Part shown: piece by piece, positions 21,444-33,095 of the stretch
Position numbering within the stretch: the stretch's first letter is position 1
Layout: each line of letters begins with the position of its first letter
DNA from: Agriotes lineatus
Taxonomy: Eukaryota > Arthropoda > Insecta > Coleoptera > Elateridae
Reading direction: 5' to 3'
DNA: 64,000 bases
Assembly: GCA_940337035.1 (NCBI GenBank)
Contig: CALNHX010003300.1
Coordinates: forward strand, 1-64,000
Notes under the pieces: model-generated
The model's input: the letters and a program-made list of their open reading frames with translations, nothing else
What the model was told of the DNA's origin: nothing
The model's database searches: none
Program-made: the position numbers and the translations under genes

Positions 21444-21753
21444 AAAAAAAGATGCATCGACGGGATCGAACCCGGGGCTCCCGCGTGATAGGCCAGCACG
21501 CTTACCGCAGAACCACACTCTCCTGTTTGAATAATGCGCGCACCCGAGCTAATATTAGACAGCGATAGGCGCTCCGCTCTGCTGCCTAGAGAAGTTAATT
21601 AAATTATACTGCTGCCTAGAGATGTTAATTAAATAAGTCTGAAAATTAGAAAACTTTTAAGCCATCGTACAACTTAATCGGTCCAGTATCTTCGGAGGAG
21701 ATAGCGAACAAACATAGTTACACGCAAACAAAGAGAGCTACGATTTTGTTATA
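21444..21753 (-). repeat. tRNA(Asp)-like dispersed repeat, copy 1
   Basis: The minus strand reads a conserved leader (CTATCTCCTCCGAAGATACT, GACCGATTAAGTTGTACGAT) followed by a tRNA-like 3' module with GCGTGCTGGCCTATCACGCG and B box GGGTTCGATCCCG, ending GATGCATC and TTTTTTTT. The second copy at 49541-49980 has the same order and an anticodon region CCTGTCACGCGGG close to tRNA-Asp(GTC). The tRNA-like part sits at the 3' end, unlike a usual SINE head. Probably pol III transcribed. Confidence 0.6.
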
Positions 21754-22872
21754 AGATGTGTAGTTCAAAACGTGACCACCGAGCTTCTGTAGATGGCGCC
21801 AAGTGGACAAGCCGCCACTGTGCTATTTATGTATTATTTTCCTCAAAACGGCTGTAGCACCGAGGTGAAATTTTCTAAGTACCTGGAAATTATATTTTCT
21901 AGGGCATACAAAATCGATTTTTTTATTTTTGCGGAAAAAGATTCTTTGACGCAAAAATATAACAACCGTTAGAATAAAAAAAATATTTTTCAAAAATAGA
22001 GAGGGGAGGGGGCCGGTGCGCTTACATATATCCACGAGTGTAATATTTTTTTGCAATTCATATGCTCCATTATGCACTGAACAATTCAGTGAAAACCCCA
22101 GCTACCTATCTTGTTTTGTTTATTAATTAAAGGGGTTTAAATTTTCAAACTTCAAAGCTTCGTAGAGGGCGCCACAGATAATTCATGAGATTCTTTAAAA
22201 AACAGATCGATAGCCCTTTTCGGGGTCTATCAGTGTATGAAGTATAAACAAATTCCTGTGAGCAGTTTTTGAGAAATGATTTTTAGAAAATTTCCAAAAT
22301 TTTGAAAATTTGTAATTTAGGCCGCTTAATATTTTTCAAAACACTTTTTATATCACCTCATGTTAGCCTTCATATACTATTCAGAAAACAAAAATCAATT
22401 GAATCGATTCATCCGTTTTTGAGTAATAGGGCGTTAAACTCAAAATTTTCAAAAAATCATAGCGCCCTTCATTTTAAACCTAGCGAGTTCGGAAAAACAC
22501 TAACAGATTTGTCTTATGACCCTCTATCGTTATCCGTGATAAAATTTTGAAAATATTAATCACGAAAACAGTGATACCAAAAAAACATACGTAACATCCG
22601 CTTCCGGTTTCGGATTTTTTTGAAAAGCTTATTTTGTCGATGAATTTTCGATACACCCCCGCATTCCAAAGCGCATCAAAATCGGAGCAATACTTTCGGC
22701 TGTAGGAGCGTCACCACCCACACACACACCCACACACAGACAGACATTTTTTAAAAACCACTTTTTTGGGTTCCTAGGGGCCCAAAACGGATATTTCTGT
22801 GAAAATCTCGATTTCCAAAATATTCATGATTCCAAGACTTCCCTATACCTATGGGTATGGGAAAGTAAAAAG
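21754..22872 (+). mobile_element. HINE-like repeat B, copy 2
   Basis: Matches 18549-19428 closely (starts TGTGTAGTTCAAAACGTGAC, ends GGGTATGGGAAAGTAAAAAG) and contains about 190 bp (CAGATCGATAGCCC... to ...GAAAACAAAAAT) and a ~30-bp segment (GAAAATCTCGATTTCC) missing from copy 1. It follows the tRNA(Asp)-like repeat without a gap. Confidence 0.7.
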
Positions 22873-24401
22873 AACTGCAAAGTTCGAAACATAATGTAAT
22901 TAAAAAAATAGGCTGGCAGATATATGAAATTCCTTCACACTACTAGACTGCCAAAACGCATACACGTCGTTTAAAATAGCAAAAGCGATGTTACATGCTG
23001 GTAAAAATATTTTTTTGTTTAGGTTAAACCAATATAATTTGCTCACAAAACTTCAGTCTTGTTCTTTTCTATTATATGTCAGTTTTCTCTGCCGCATTTT
23101 TATTTGAAAACATGTAAAATTCATTGTATTTTATCATAATGAAATTAATTTAGTATTGTCGTTGTTTACTTTATAATTATATGATTTAAATGTAATAAAA
23201 TGCAAGTGGGCGAACTAATATGATTTTGGGCTTGTATACTCAGTTGTAATATAACAAGTGAAATGATTATTATCGATGATTTTTTTCCGAGTTAAAACCG
23301 GAACCTAAATTTAACGAGTGCGTAGCAAAAAAACAGACTATACATTAGTATCGGCATTATGTGAAGATAGCATTGGTAACTATCATTTTATTCTGATAAA
23401 TAAGTATTAAAAACTCCTTTGTTGATTCGACTTATATTTCCTTCGTGCAAATTGGAAGCTGCAGATGCAGATTAGAATCGTATCAAAAGTACCTTAGATG
23501 CAACATTAAATCAATTAGATTACGATTCTACGTATGAATGATAAAATAGATTGTTTTATGAAGCAATCAATCATGCGGGTACGTGAAGCATAAAAAAGAG
23601 TTGTGCAGGAGTTTTTTCGAAAGAATTTTGTTTCCTTTTTTCCTACAATATTGTTTTGCGGAGTTTGTTAGTTTAGCGTAATGAGTGAGGGGAAGGGGGG
23701 CGCCCTATAATTTATTTGAAATTTAGAAGAAAAAACATTTGTTGCCCGTACGAAGAACGGGCATCTTGCTAGTTAGCTTGTAAACGTAGCAACGACAGGT
23801 ATGTTTAGCTATGTAAGGTTTTTTGTGCATTAAAAACCGGCAATTCTAGTTTTTTCAATGCTTGAAGTTTGGGGTTGGTATCCAGGGTACGTGTTTTTAT
23901 TTGACTCATATTTGCCTTCCTTTCAGATATAGGTAAATTGTTTAATCTTTAAGTTAATAAGATAATAAGTTCCAAGTGTAATAAAAGAGGCATTCTAAGT
24001 CGACATGTTAAATGCTATGATTTTCATTGTAACAGAACTTTTCCCAAAATTGAGGTTAAATGTTCTGTCAATGACTGGCACTGCAGACAGTAGAAATTAT
24101 GATTTTTAACTTTTACAGATGATTGATCTCATGATGTAGCGATGATCACAACATATAGTTGTAGATCATTAATACACGTATTGTGAAACGCAATTCGTGT
24201 TTTTCTAAGGTAAACCGTATGGTCTCGTATTGTTTTTAACTTGCCGATATTTCTGTGCAAATATATAAAATACAATTCAAAATTATAGTAGTTCAGTTAA
24301 TTTCATAATCCGTGCTTGTTCCAGGCGATTTCAAATGTTCCATTATTCTCATCCACGATGTGAAAAGTATTAATTTCCAAGCTGACATTCGATTAGTCAC
24401 A
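22873..24401. other. Upstream region of the zinc-finger gene
   Basis: AT-rich, no coding frame of interest. A possible 3' splice site, CCGTGCTTGTTCCAG at 24311-24325, would start the zinc-finger exon with about 75 bp of 5' UTR, so a non-coding first exon probably lies somewhere upstream. I cannot place it. Confidence 0.35.
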
Positions 24402-25469
24402 ATGGCCATTAAGCAAGAAATTCTGCATAGTAATTTTAGTACTACAGCTACATCGCAGAAGTTACGTGACGTGGATGAAAGTGGAGTTTTTGGTAAATTA
24501 TATATTAAACAAGAAGTCACTGAAGGTATTAACTATGTCAATGTCTGTTCCGAAACGGATATCAAACAAGAATTTGAAATAAAATGTGAACATGATGCAG
24601 AACAGAATTCCATTAAAGAGATATTCGAGTGTGAAGTATGCGGTAAGAATTATGAACCGGGCTGGGGTGCGAAGCCGTTTGTGTGTAATTTTTGCGAAAA
24701 TAAAATAGACAGAACTAAAATGCGCTTGCAAGGCAGCAGTGCTGATAAATATTATACTTGTGCTATTTGTGGATATAAAACGTCAAAGAACAGCAAATGG
24801 CAAATACATAGTAGCATCCATAAGCGAAAGAAACCCCATGCATGTGATAGTTGTTCTTTCAAGACGGTAAGCAAGAGTACTTTTGATAGACATATAAGGA
24901 TTCATACAGGGGAGAAACCTTTTTGCTGTACTGTTTGTGAATATCGATCAGCAGAGAGAAGTTATTTACTTGCACATATGAGAACTCACACAGGCGAAAA
25001 ACCCCACTGCTGCTCTATTTGTGAATATAGAACTACTCACAAAACTAATTTAGTTACACATAAGAAAATTCATATGGCAAAAGCTAATGCAGCACGTGAT
25101 CATACGACAGAAAAACCGTTTTTCTGTGAAGTTTGTGAATTTAGAACGGCCTACAAAAATAGTTTAGTTACGCATATGATTATTCACACAGGTGAAAAGC
25201 CGTACAGTTGTTCTTTTTGCGGCTACAGAACGGCGCAAAAGAATAACCTATCTGTTCACATGAAAGCTCATACAGGAGAAAAGCCATATTGTTGTACGAA
25301 TTGCGAATATAAAGCAGCAAGCAAAGACCGTTTGGTTAGACATATGAAAACACACACTGGTGAAAAACCTTATATTTGTTACATTTGTGATTTCAAAACT
25401 GCAAACAAATACAGTTTAAGTAGGCACTATGTGAGATGTCACAAGGGAAAAACAGAAAAGGCTATGTAG
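24402..25469 (+). CDS. C2H2 zinc-finger protein, eight fingers
   Basis: 355 residues from ATG 24402 (context CACAATGG), preferred over the upstream open codons because a splice acceptor lies at 24325 and MAIKQE is a sensible start. Residues 1-75 are acidic with three I-K-Q-E type motifs, as in many insect C2H2 proteins. CEVC...CNFC at ~77-98 looks like a broken or zinc-ribbon-like module. Eight C2H2 fingers follow (~118-350), mostly joined by H-T-G-E-K-P linkers, with one 15-residue irregular linker between fingers 4 and 5 (MAKANAARDHTTEKP). Finger residues before the first zinc-binding His vary, so it is a sequence-specific DNA-binding protein, probably a nuclear transcription factor. It is lineage-expanded in style, so an orthologue name cannot be given. 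Single coding exon, no defects. Confidence 0.9.
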   Translation: MAIKQEILHSNFSTTATSQKLRDVDESGVFGKLYIKQEVTEGINYVNVCSETDIKQEFEIKCEHDAEQNSIKEIFECEVCGKNYEPGWGAKPFVCNFCENKIDRTKMRLQGSSADKYYTCAICGYKTSKNSKWQIHSSIHKRKKPHACDSCSFKTVSKSTFDRHIRIHTGEKPFCCTVCEYRSAERSYLLAHMRTHTGEKPHCCSICEYRTTHKTNLVTHKKIHMAKANAARDHTTEKPFFCEVCEFRTAYKNSLVTHMIIHTGEKPYSCSFCGYRTAQKNNLSVHMKAHTGEKPYCCTNCEYKAASKDRLVRHMKTHTGEKPYICYICDFKTANKYSLSRHYVRCHKGKTEKAM

Positions 25470-27354
25470 CCTTGCAGATCAGAATTCATACAAAAAGAAG
25501 CTGCTCCATGCTCCAATTTAAGACTGCACACAAATTTCAACTTGTTGAGGAAAAACTTTTGTCTGTTTTACTTAATGAGTACAACTGAAAACTTATAGAA
25601 GTAGGAATTCCAGACAAACGAAAGAATTGAGGAAGCGTGAAAAAAATGTCAATAATGTGTCCCGAAACCAAAATTACTAGAAATAATAGTCATCTAAGAT
25701 TTTTTGTATTATTTAGAATATATATTTATGTACTTTCAAATTAGATGTGTTTGAACACACCTGCTTTCCTATTTTAAAATTTCACAGTCATCGCTCAACC
25801 TCAATCAACTATATTGCGTCGTGAGATATTTTAGTAATGGCTGAAAGCATCAAACAATAATAATTTCTGATCTTGGATGTAACGGCTGTAATTGTAGTAA
25901 TTTTTTTTTTATCTGTCTGGTAGCTTATTTATTTATCGTTAAAGTACTAATTTATAATCAAGTCAAGTAAGTTGCTTTGATATCAATCATATTCTATGAC
26001 GTCAATTTTCCTCGTTCTGTTCCGGATGATAGTGTTGGGTCTAGTTATCCCGAGCATGATTATTCCATTGACCTCTAGGCTTCTCTTAATTTGTTAGCAG
26101 AACTTTTAGTTAATATGATGGTTTCCTTTTCATACGTTATTACTGGTAGCATGCATTATTCAAAAACCTTTCCTTTTACCAGATACATTGAAAGGTCTCC
26201 TTTGGGAATTATTCGTGGTTTTCCTAATAGCCTATTTGATATTGTATTTCTCCGGTTTGATTGTCCTTTCCTATTCGAATTTCGTGGCCTAATGGTATAT
26301 TCATTTTAGTTCGTCATCGTCTATTATCAAATTTCAACTAGTATTTTTATATGTACTTTATTGTGTAATTGATTTAAGCAATGCCTTTAATATAATAGAA
26401 AGTTTGTAAAACCAACCCTGTACTGCTCTGTAAGTGCATTGTTAAGCTAATCTCGCGGGTGCAGCGATAAACGGGACAAACAAGCATTTGCGAATTAAGT
26501 GAACGCATTTTCCCCATGTACAAGGTGAGCCAAATTGTGAAACATCCAAAGGTGTTCTTCGAGGCGGTACGAAGTCCTGACGTCAGCCAGTCGTTGAAGC
26601 AACAAAGACAACAATAAGAAAATAGAGGAATGGGTGGGGCAGTTTTCCAGGCCTCACGTCAGCTAAGTTTGCATGACGTAATCCAGGGCGAAATTCGCAT
26701 GCGACACAGCAAGTTTGGGCCTACTTCCATATAAAATGTTTTTATTTTTAGCGTGAGAATCGCGCCTAAGAAATGCGTTTAATTACACCAACTGTGTTGA
26801 TTTAAATACATGCACACTCGACCAGGGTCGACATTCAGCCAGGACCGTGTTAAGGCATTTTGACTGTTGTGTTCTATTTAAGACAATTATTTCAACGTTT
26901 TTATGAAGCTGTACGTTATTCATGTAGGTATGTATGTAACGTACTCGCATATGCGAGTAACCCCAACAATCTCAAAGGAGATTGTATTAGGATTAAATTT
27001 CGTTTTCGTTTGCTCCTCTTTCTGTTTCTTGTGTTTTTATATGTTTTAAAGATAATAGATTGTGCTATTTGTGCTTGTGCATTGTTTAAAGTGAGTTTCA
27101 GCCCAATAACACTGTAAGGAAGGCAGTTTTTTCTTTTAACAGATATTGACGTTTCGAAACCACGACTGGGTATTAAGAGGGTGTCATGTAAGCATTCAAC
27201 TAGCTAACCGGACAAACAGGGCAAATAATTATTGAAATTATGTACGACAGGACTTATTCTAATTTAAAATATCACGAGAGGCTAAACCTCATGCTGTTTT
27301 ACAGTCTCGTATGTTTTCACCTTTTCTAATTTCTCCAGATTTTACCTTGTTTAA
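25470..27354. other. 3' side of the zinc-finger gene and AT-rich spacer
   Basis: The first few hundred bases are presumably 3' UTR. Nothing else recognised; open frames of 72-85 codons at 26091 and 26860 show no family resemblance. Confidence 0.35.
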
Positions 27355-28000
27355 TTATCTTAACTCTTCTGAGTTACCAATCTTTTCTCTTTTTTTTCTT
27401 AAAGCCATTAAGTCTTTTGTATATATGCTGATTTTAAAACAAGCCTTGTAGCATTGTTGTTGTTTTCGAGCTTCTGAAATTACTTTCACAACAGTATCGT
27501 TTGTTTCTTCTGCGTTCATTCCTTTTAAAGAAAAAGAGTTTAATGCTTCAAATATTATCTTAGCATATAGTTCTATGTTGCTTGTTGGGCTCCATTTTGT
27601 TGACTGTGTTGTGTATATCAACGTGTTTCTTTTCTTCTTTAGATTTAACTTAATAGTACCCTTTACCATCAATCTGATGATTAATTCCGGTAGAAACACT
27701 ATTAAGCGCTGTGATATCGCTGGCTATTCTTTTGTTATAGGTTATGACGAAATCTATAATATTTTTTGTCTATCCGGTGGGTCTAACCTAACTCCATCTT
27801 CTATCTTCTATGTTGTCTTTTCTGTTCATCAGACACATATTATGTTCCAATAGGGATTTTAAGATATGTACTTTTTCTGTCGTTCCTTCCTCCCAGTCCA
27901 AAGGAGCCTACTGCTGCTTCTAATGGTTTTCGTTGCCTTTCTACTTTAGCATTAAAATCTTCTATGAGACCTCGCGTTTCTGATTTTAATGTCATATTCG
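27355..28000 (-). pseudogene. LINE endonuclease domain, decayed
   Basis: On the minus strand, from 28000 downward, an AP-endonuclease-like segment reads EDFNAKVERQRKPLEAAVG then SFGLGGRNDR, a L-L-E-H-N segment, W/DGQTKN-like remains, IIDFVITYNKRIASDITALN and, from 27699, GTIKLNLKKKRNTLI. This is the order seen in the endonuclease of RTE-type LINEs (often called craniofacial development protein 2-like). Several stops and frameshifts separate the pieces. The 114-codon open frame at 27355-27699 is its last part plus a short linker. Reverse transcriptase is absent. Confidence 0.75.
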
Positions 28001-28287
28001 CTGTTTAGTTTCAGATCACAACATATTATTTTACTCATAATCGGTTAATAATAGGTAGGTTTCTAACTTCAAAACAGTGGGAAAGCGAGTCATTGTTTAC
28101 TTTACTTTCCCAGCAAGGGAAAATCTTTCCCGGCTAGCTAAACGTCACTTTCAATGAACTTTCCATGTTACATAGCAACAGCGTCGCAGTTTACTTTGTT
28201 AAAGTGACTTATTAAACTGCGATAACAATTCGTGTTATTTGAAACTTACCTAATTAAATAAATAATGACAAAAACCGATTGTGAGTA

Positions 28288-28425
28288 ATATAGTATACAT
28301 ACCACGGTGAAAAGTTTCATTCCTGTCTCGATATAAAGTTAACCTCGACGCTACGCGTCTCGGTTAACTACTTAATCTCTCGACAAAAATGAAACACTTT
28401 CCACCTCGGTATGTAATATACTATT
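28288..28425. repeat. CpG-apex palindrome P1
   Basis: Imperfect palindrome, arms about 60 bp; ends AATATAGTATACATACC / GGTATGTAATATACTATT, apex CCTCGACGCTACGCGTCTCG. The apex plus right arm recur at 47290-47380 inside a LINE, where the left arm is missing. Confidence 0.85.
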
Positions 28426-28990
28426 GTTTTCGTGTCTCTGTGCGTATCAACTTCTTTTCCCGCCCCCCTCCCCCCCAGAATCCACGTAACAGACTATGGT
28501 TTTAGTGAGATAAAACGCCACGCTTGCCTTGCGTGTGGATGAGTGTAAAGGTTGAGGAAATAAGAATGATTTAGATTGGGTTGTGATTCCTCCTCGCAAA
28601 AGCAGGCGGAAGAGAACCAAAGCTCGCGTGGGCAGGGTTGCTTCTTTTAAGTAGACCTACCCTTCACTGGGTTCGCAGGCAAGTGTCGACTCGATACCGT
28701 TTCTGTTCTGGTTAGGGAACGCCAATCATCCCTCAAGCGAAAATGTATAATACAGTGGCTCCCGGAAAATTATGATTACCTAGTTTCTACGTCCCTCTCG
28801 AAGGGAGTGAGACAGAAATATCTACGCCCTTAATGTCCCACGGTAGTTAGCCGTGTGCGTTTACATATGGCTTGGTTACTTGTAGCACGGAACAGAGCTA
28901 ACGAACCAGAAGCGACACTCGGGCAGTTTCGAGAGGCAGATTTTCTTTGCGCAGGCGCGAAAATTCTCGCGTTAGCCCCGCCTTCTGGAT
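28426..28990. other. Unassigned, GC-richer
   Basis: Contains a C-run (CCCGCCCCCCTCCCCCCC) and CpG-rich sequence around 28900-28980. No gene, RNA or repeat end recognised. Confidence 0.35.
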
Positions 28991-29013
28991 AGTATTTTGG
29001 AATTGCAATCCGT

Positions 29014-29612
29014 TTGCTCAAGTATGAATCTTGTAAACTTTTCCATATAAATTCCAAAATAATGGATATAGTAAAGAAAGACGGAAATGTGTACTGTCTA
29101 CATTACTTTCAGCACTCATCTAATGCAAATTGTGTTGATGATTTTGACTCGCCGATGATGACAATAACTGATATTTGTGTAACAAATAAGAGAAGCGAAA
29201 TACGATTGTCTAATAACAATAGTTCCAATGCCTTAAAGGCATTACAGGTAAATACCGTAGATTATCGAAATAACTTGCTTCGGGCGAATGCATTAAATTA
29301 TGTCTGTGGATATTTAATCAAGAAATGATTGGAAATTCACACATGCCAAATATGTGAGGATTTCGCCAAGGAAACATATTCTGCAAGCAGATAATTTCTT
29401 TTGCTGCTTTAAAGCATATGCAAATAAAAATTATGACATTTTTGGAAATCTAAAAATGCCCAAGAAGAATTTAGAAATTTCATCAATACTGTAGAGAACA
29501 AATTTATGGAGCATATTGACAAATTGATACTAGGTAGTAATGTTAGCAAAAATATCTATTCCATTTTGGAGCAACATTTTTTTGAACATAGTTTTCAAAG
29601 CAAATTAGCGTG
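29014..29612 (+). pseudogene. P-element/THAP9-type transposase C-terminal fragment
   Basis: An open frame ends N-N-L-L-R-A-N-A-L-N-Y-V-C-G-Y-L-I-K-K at a TGA (29326-29328); past the stop the same frame goes on with LEIHTCQICEDFAKET, the paired cysteines after A-L-x-Y-V-x-G-Y typical of the C-terminal part of P-type transposases. Further frames give KFMEHIDKLILGSNVSKNIY and ILEQHFFEHSFQSKL up to a stop at about 29612. Stops and frameshifts show it is dead; catalytic residues of the N-terminal and middle parts are not present. No P-type terminal repeats were found near it. Confidence 0.65.
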
Positions 29613-29703
29613 AAATAAAATTTTTATAACATTAGTGTAATAAAAGTAAACTTTTTGCACTAAAATAAATAAAGAAAGTACGCACTCTTTACATGATCGT
29701 AGA

Positions 29704-30308
29704 TAATAGATATTTATGTATTTAGTGTGTAAAGAGAGCCATTTTGGTATGAGGATGCGCGTTTCGTGCCGAGCGGTAGCGAGGCGCGAAAAAGCAACCG
29801 AATACCAAAATGGCTCTTTACACTCGAAATACATACAACATTTTTTCTACGGTCCTAAATAAATAACAAAATTGTCAAATAATTGAAATTTCGATACACA
29901 CCATTTGATGAAGTTGTTGTACTGCCGTTCATAAAGGCCGCGCGATTTGGCCGGCAACAACACTCGTTGGTTGCTATCTGGTTGGCTTCAAATACTTCAG
30001 GCGGGGTGCAATTACCTTCAGATTCTATCTTCAACTTCACAAAAACTCACAAACTCAATAAATCTGTTGCGTGATGATGGACGCACCGTGATGCAATTGT
30101 CAATCATTTTAGCCAGTTCCAGAAAAATGACGAATTAAATTAATAATCAGGTTAGCCATGGCGATGCGTAAAGTAAAATGAAGTGACGCGATTATTTCAT
30201 TAAGACATTGTTTACGTGGTTGCGATGCTAAAATGGTTACTAGGGAAAAAATGTGTGAATCGCTAACTTTTCGCGCTTAATAGTCAGTTTTAAAGGTGAC
30301 CGTAGAAA
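29704..30308 (-). repeat. 610-bp unit, copy A (inverted)
   Basis: Reverse complement of copies B and C. On the minus strand it runs from CTACGGTCACC-TTTAAAACTGAC through a 70-bp AATCTGAAGG-containing block to a terminal palindrome (GCCATTTTGGTAT arms, apex GCCGAGCGGTAGCGAGGCG). About 95% like the others. Confidence 0.85.
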
Positions 30309-30448
30309 ATAGTAATTTACGATACAAGTGCGTAAAGCTACTCTTTAGGCACGAGTGGGGTAGAGTTAAAACGCGAGTGAGCGAGCGTTTTAAGCCCCGC
30401 GAGTGACTAAAGATGCTTTACGCATGTGTATCGTACAATATTTTATCT
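30308..30448. repeat. CpG-apex palindrome P3
   Basis: Ends AATAGTAATTTACGATAC / GTATCGTACAATATTTTATC, apex ACGCGAGTGAGCGAGCGTTT. It lies between the inverted copies A and B of the 610-bp unit. Confidence 0.8.
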
Positions 30449-30709
30449 ATGATAGAATCTAGAAAACACGGTAAATGTGAAAAAAAAAAATTAAATGTAA
30501 ATTAGGATTACCAGCAACCGGGCGTAATTTTGCGTGTTTTAAAAATTTTAAAACACGTTGCTACTCACAACGTGCCTAATGAAATTTTTAAATACGTTAC
30601 TACTGACGACGTAAGCTAATGAAAACATGTTATTAAACAGTCGTTTTACAAACTTAAAACTGCCAACTAAAAGGCAATTTTACACACTGTCGCAGATAAA
30701 ATATATTTT

Positions 30710-31320
30710 TCTACGGTCACCTGTAAAACTGACTATTAAGCGCTCACTGTCAATGCGAAAAGTTAGCGATTCACACATTTTTTCCCTAGTAACCATTTTA
30801 GCATCGCAACCACGTAAACAATGTCTTAATGAAATAATCGCGTCACTTCATTTTACTTTACGCATCGCCATGGCTAACCTGATTATTAATTTAATTCGTC
30901 ATTTTTCTGGAACTGGCTAAAATTATTGACAATTGCATCACGGCGCGTCCAGCATCACGCAACAGATTTATTGTGTTTGTGAGTTTTTGTGAAGTTGAAG
31001 ATGGAATCTGAAGGTAATTGCACCCCGCCTGAAGTATTTGAAGCGACCCAGACAGCAACCAACGAGTGTTGTTGCCGGTCAAATCGCGCGGCCTTTATGA
31101 ACGGCGGTACGACTTCATCAAATGGTGTGTATTGAAATTTCAATTATTTAACAATTATGTTATTTATTTAGGACCGTAGAAAAAATGTTGTATGTATTTC
31201 GAGTGTAAAGAGCCATTTTGGTATTCGGTTGCTTTTTCGCGCCTCGCTACCGCTCGGCACGAAACTCGCATCCTCATACCAAAATGGCTCTCTTTACACA
31301 CTAAATACATAAATATCTAT
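30710..31320 (+). repeat. 610-bp unit, copy B
   Basis: Direct neighbour of copy C and inverted to copy A. Short open frames repeated in all three copies (for example MYFECKEPFWYSV at 31192) exist because the unit is repeated; they span a palindrome and are not credible genes. Confidence 0.85.
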
Positions 31321-31937
31321 TTTCTACAGTCACCTTTAAAACTGACTATTAAGCGCTCACTGTCAATGCGAAAAGTTAGCGATTCACAATTTTTTTCCCT
31401 AGTAACCATTTTAGCATCGCAACCACGTAAACAATGTCTTAATGAATTAATCGCGTCACTTCATTTTACTTTACGCATCGCCATGGCTAACCTGATTATT
31501 AATTTAATTCGTCGTTTTTCTGGAACTGGCTAAAATTATTGACAATTGCATCACGGTGCGTCCATCATCACGCAACAGATTTATTGAGTTTGTGAGTTTT
31601 TGTGAAGTTGAAGATGGAATCTGAAGGTAATTACACCCCGCCTGAAGTATTTGAAGCGACCCAGACAGCAACCAACGAGTGTTGTTCCCGGCCAAATCGC
31701 GCGGCCTTTATGAACGGCAGTACAACAACTTCATCAAATGGTGTGTATCGAAATTTCAATTATTTAACAATTTTGTTATTTATTTAGGACCGTAGAAAAA
31801 AGTTTGTATGTATTTCGAGTGTAAAGAGCCATTTTGGTATTCGGTTGCTTTTTCGCGCCTCGCTACCGCTCGGCACGAAACGCGCATCCTCATACCAAAA
31901 TGGCTCTCTTTACACACTAAATACATAAATATCTATT
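31321..31937 (+). repeat. 610-bp unit, copy C
   Basis: Tandem to copy B with the junction ATATCTATTTTCTACAGTCA. Ends in the same GAGCGG/CCGCTC-apex palindrome at 31805-31930. Confidence 0.85.
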
Positions 31938-33095
31938 AATATCAGTTATAATTTGTGAGTTATATTTATTTATATAACTATTTTATTGTAAATCTTGGCT
32001 ACTTAATTTTAATAAAGATTTTTTTTGTGTATTTATACGTATATACTATATTGATATATTTAATAATAAATTTACTCGAACAGTTTTAATGCAAAATTCT
32101 GCTGGAGTTAAGTATCAAATGTAAATGCATATACACCTTATTATTTTACCTAAATTACAGGAATAATTAGTACATCTTGTTCACTAATCGACATCCTATT
32201 AACAACAAAACAGTCGTATCATTTAGATAGGTACATTGGTAAAAGTAAAAATTGTTAGCGTATAAACAAATACCTATTGCATATTTGTTAAGAATGTGTT
32301 CTTGGAAACACCTGATCTTGCCTAAGTTTAAACCTACAATAATAAGAATCAATAAGTGAAATAATATTTCGTAATAAATGGCTAAAGATTAGTATTACGC
32401 GTGCCAGCAAGTGGAGTTATGATTTTAAAATTCAAAATAGGCGCCAATCTAACGCCAAAGTAATGGCCGACAGTCACGAAATCGGCAGCTTCGACTTCAA
32501 ATGTGCCGCGGCGTTGTGTCGTTTCTGGTTCGTTAGCTATTATGTTCCGTGCTTGTAGATCCATTTTTCAGCGTAATAAACCTTACAAGTTCTAGTTGAC
32601 GAGTGATAGGGACGGTTTAAAAAACTGTAAAGAATCGTCATTATAACGGGAAATTTATAGCCAACACACATTACATCTGTAGCACTTAGAAATTAGATCA
32701 TCAGCAAAATACTGAGATGAGTCAGCAAATGCGATTGCGAGTCTGTAAAAATATAAAGAAAAGAGGAATAGGTAAGAGCTCTTTGTAAAAGCGAAATTTA
32801 TTTGAAAAAGTAGCAAATAATAAATGAGACCAGGATAACAATAATGAAAGATATAAGGCAACTTTATCAAAATAAAAAATGTGACTTATGCATAAAAAAG
32901 AACAATGTACGTGTTCCAAATCGAGAAACTTGAGTTAAAAAATAATATGCCTAAGAAATTCGTACTATTTCACGTGATCGAAATTAATTACGAGCTAATG
33001 GAACACTATTACATGGGAAAGTTGCAAGAGCCTTTCTTCGAATAGTGAGCTAACTATATATTTCCAAGGCAACATATTGAAAACCAGTTCACGTC
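31938..33095. other. Region upstream of the TTC12-like gene
   Basis: AT-rich. A 60-codon minus-strand frame at 32382-32564 (MDLQARNIIANEPETTQRRG...) has a CpG-bearing coding look and an ATG facing the TTC12-like gene; it might be a first exon of a divergent gene, but no further exon was found. Confidence 0.3.

Noticed and set aside
18513..22550. Open frames of 82-119 codons shared by two places (MHNGAYELQKN...)
   Set aside because: They lie in HINE-like repeat B; the two copies differ by indels and the frames have no domain.
24312..24401. Upstream extension of the zinc-finger protein by 30 residues
   Set aside because: No ATG begins it, and a splice acceptor at 24325 suggests these bases are 5' UTR or intron.
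27355..27699. Independent small gene
   Set aside because: It continues in pieces upstream as a LINE endonuclease and ends without further domain.
29595..31787. Recurring 60-113-codon open frames in the 610-bp units
   Set aside because: They recur only because the unit is repeated, run through a palindrome and overlap on both strands.
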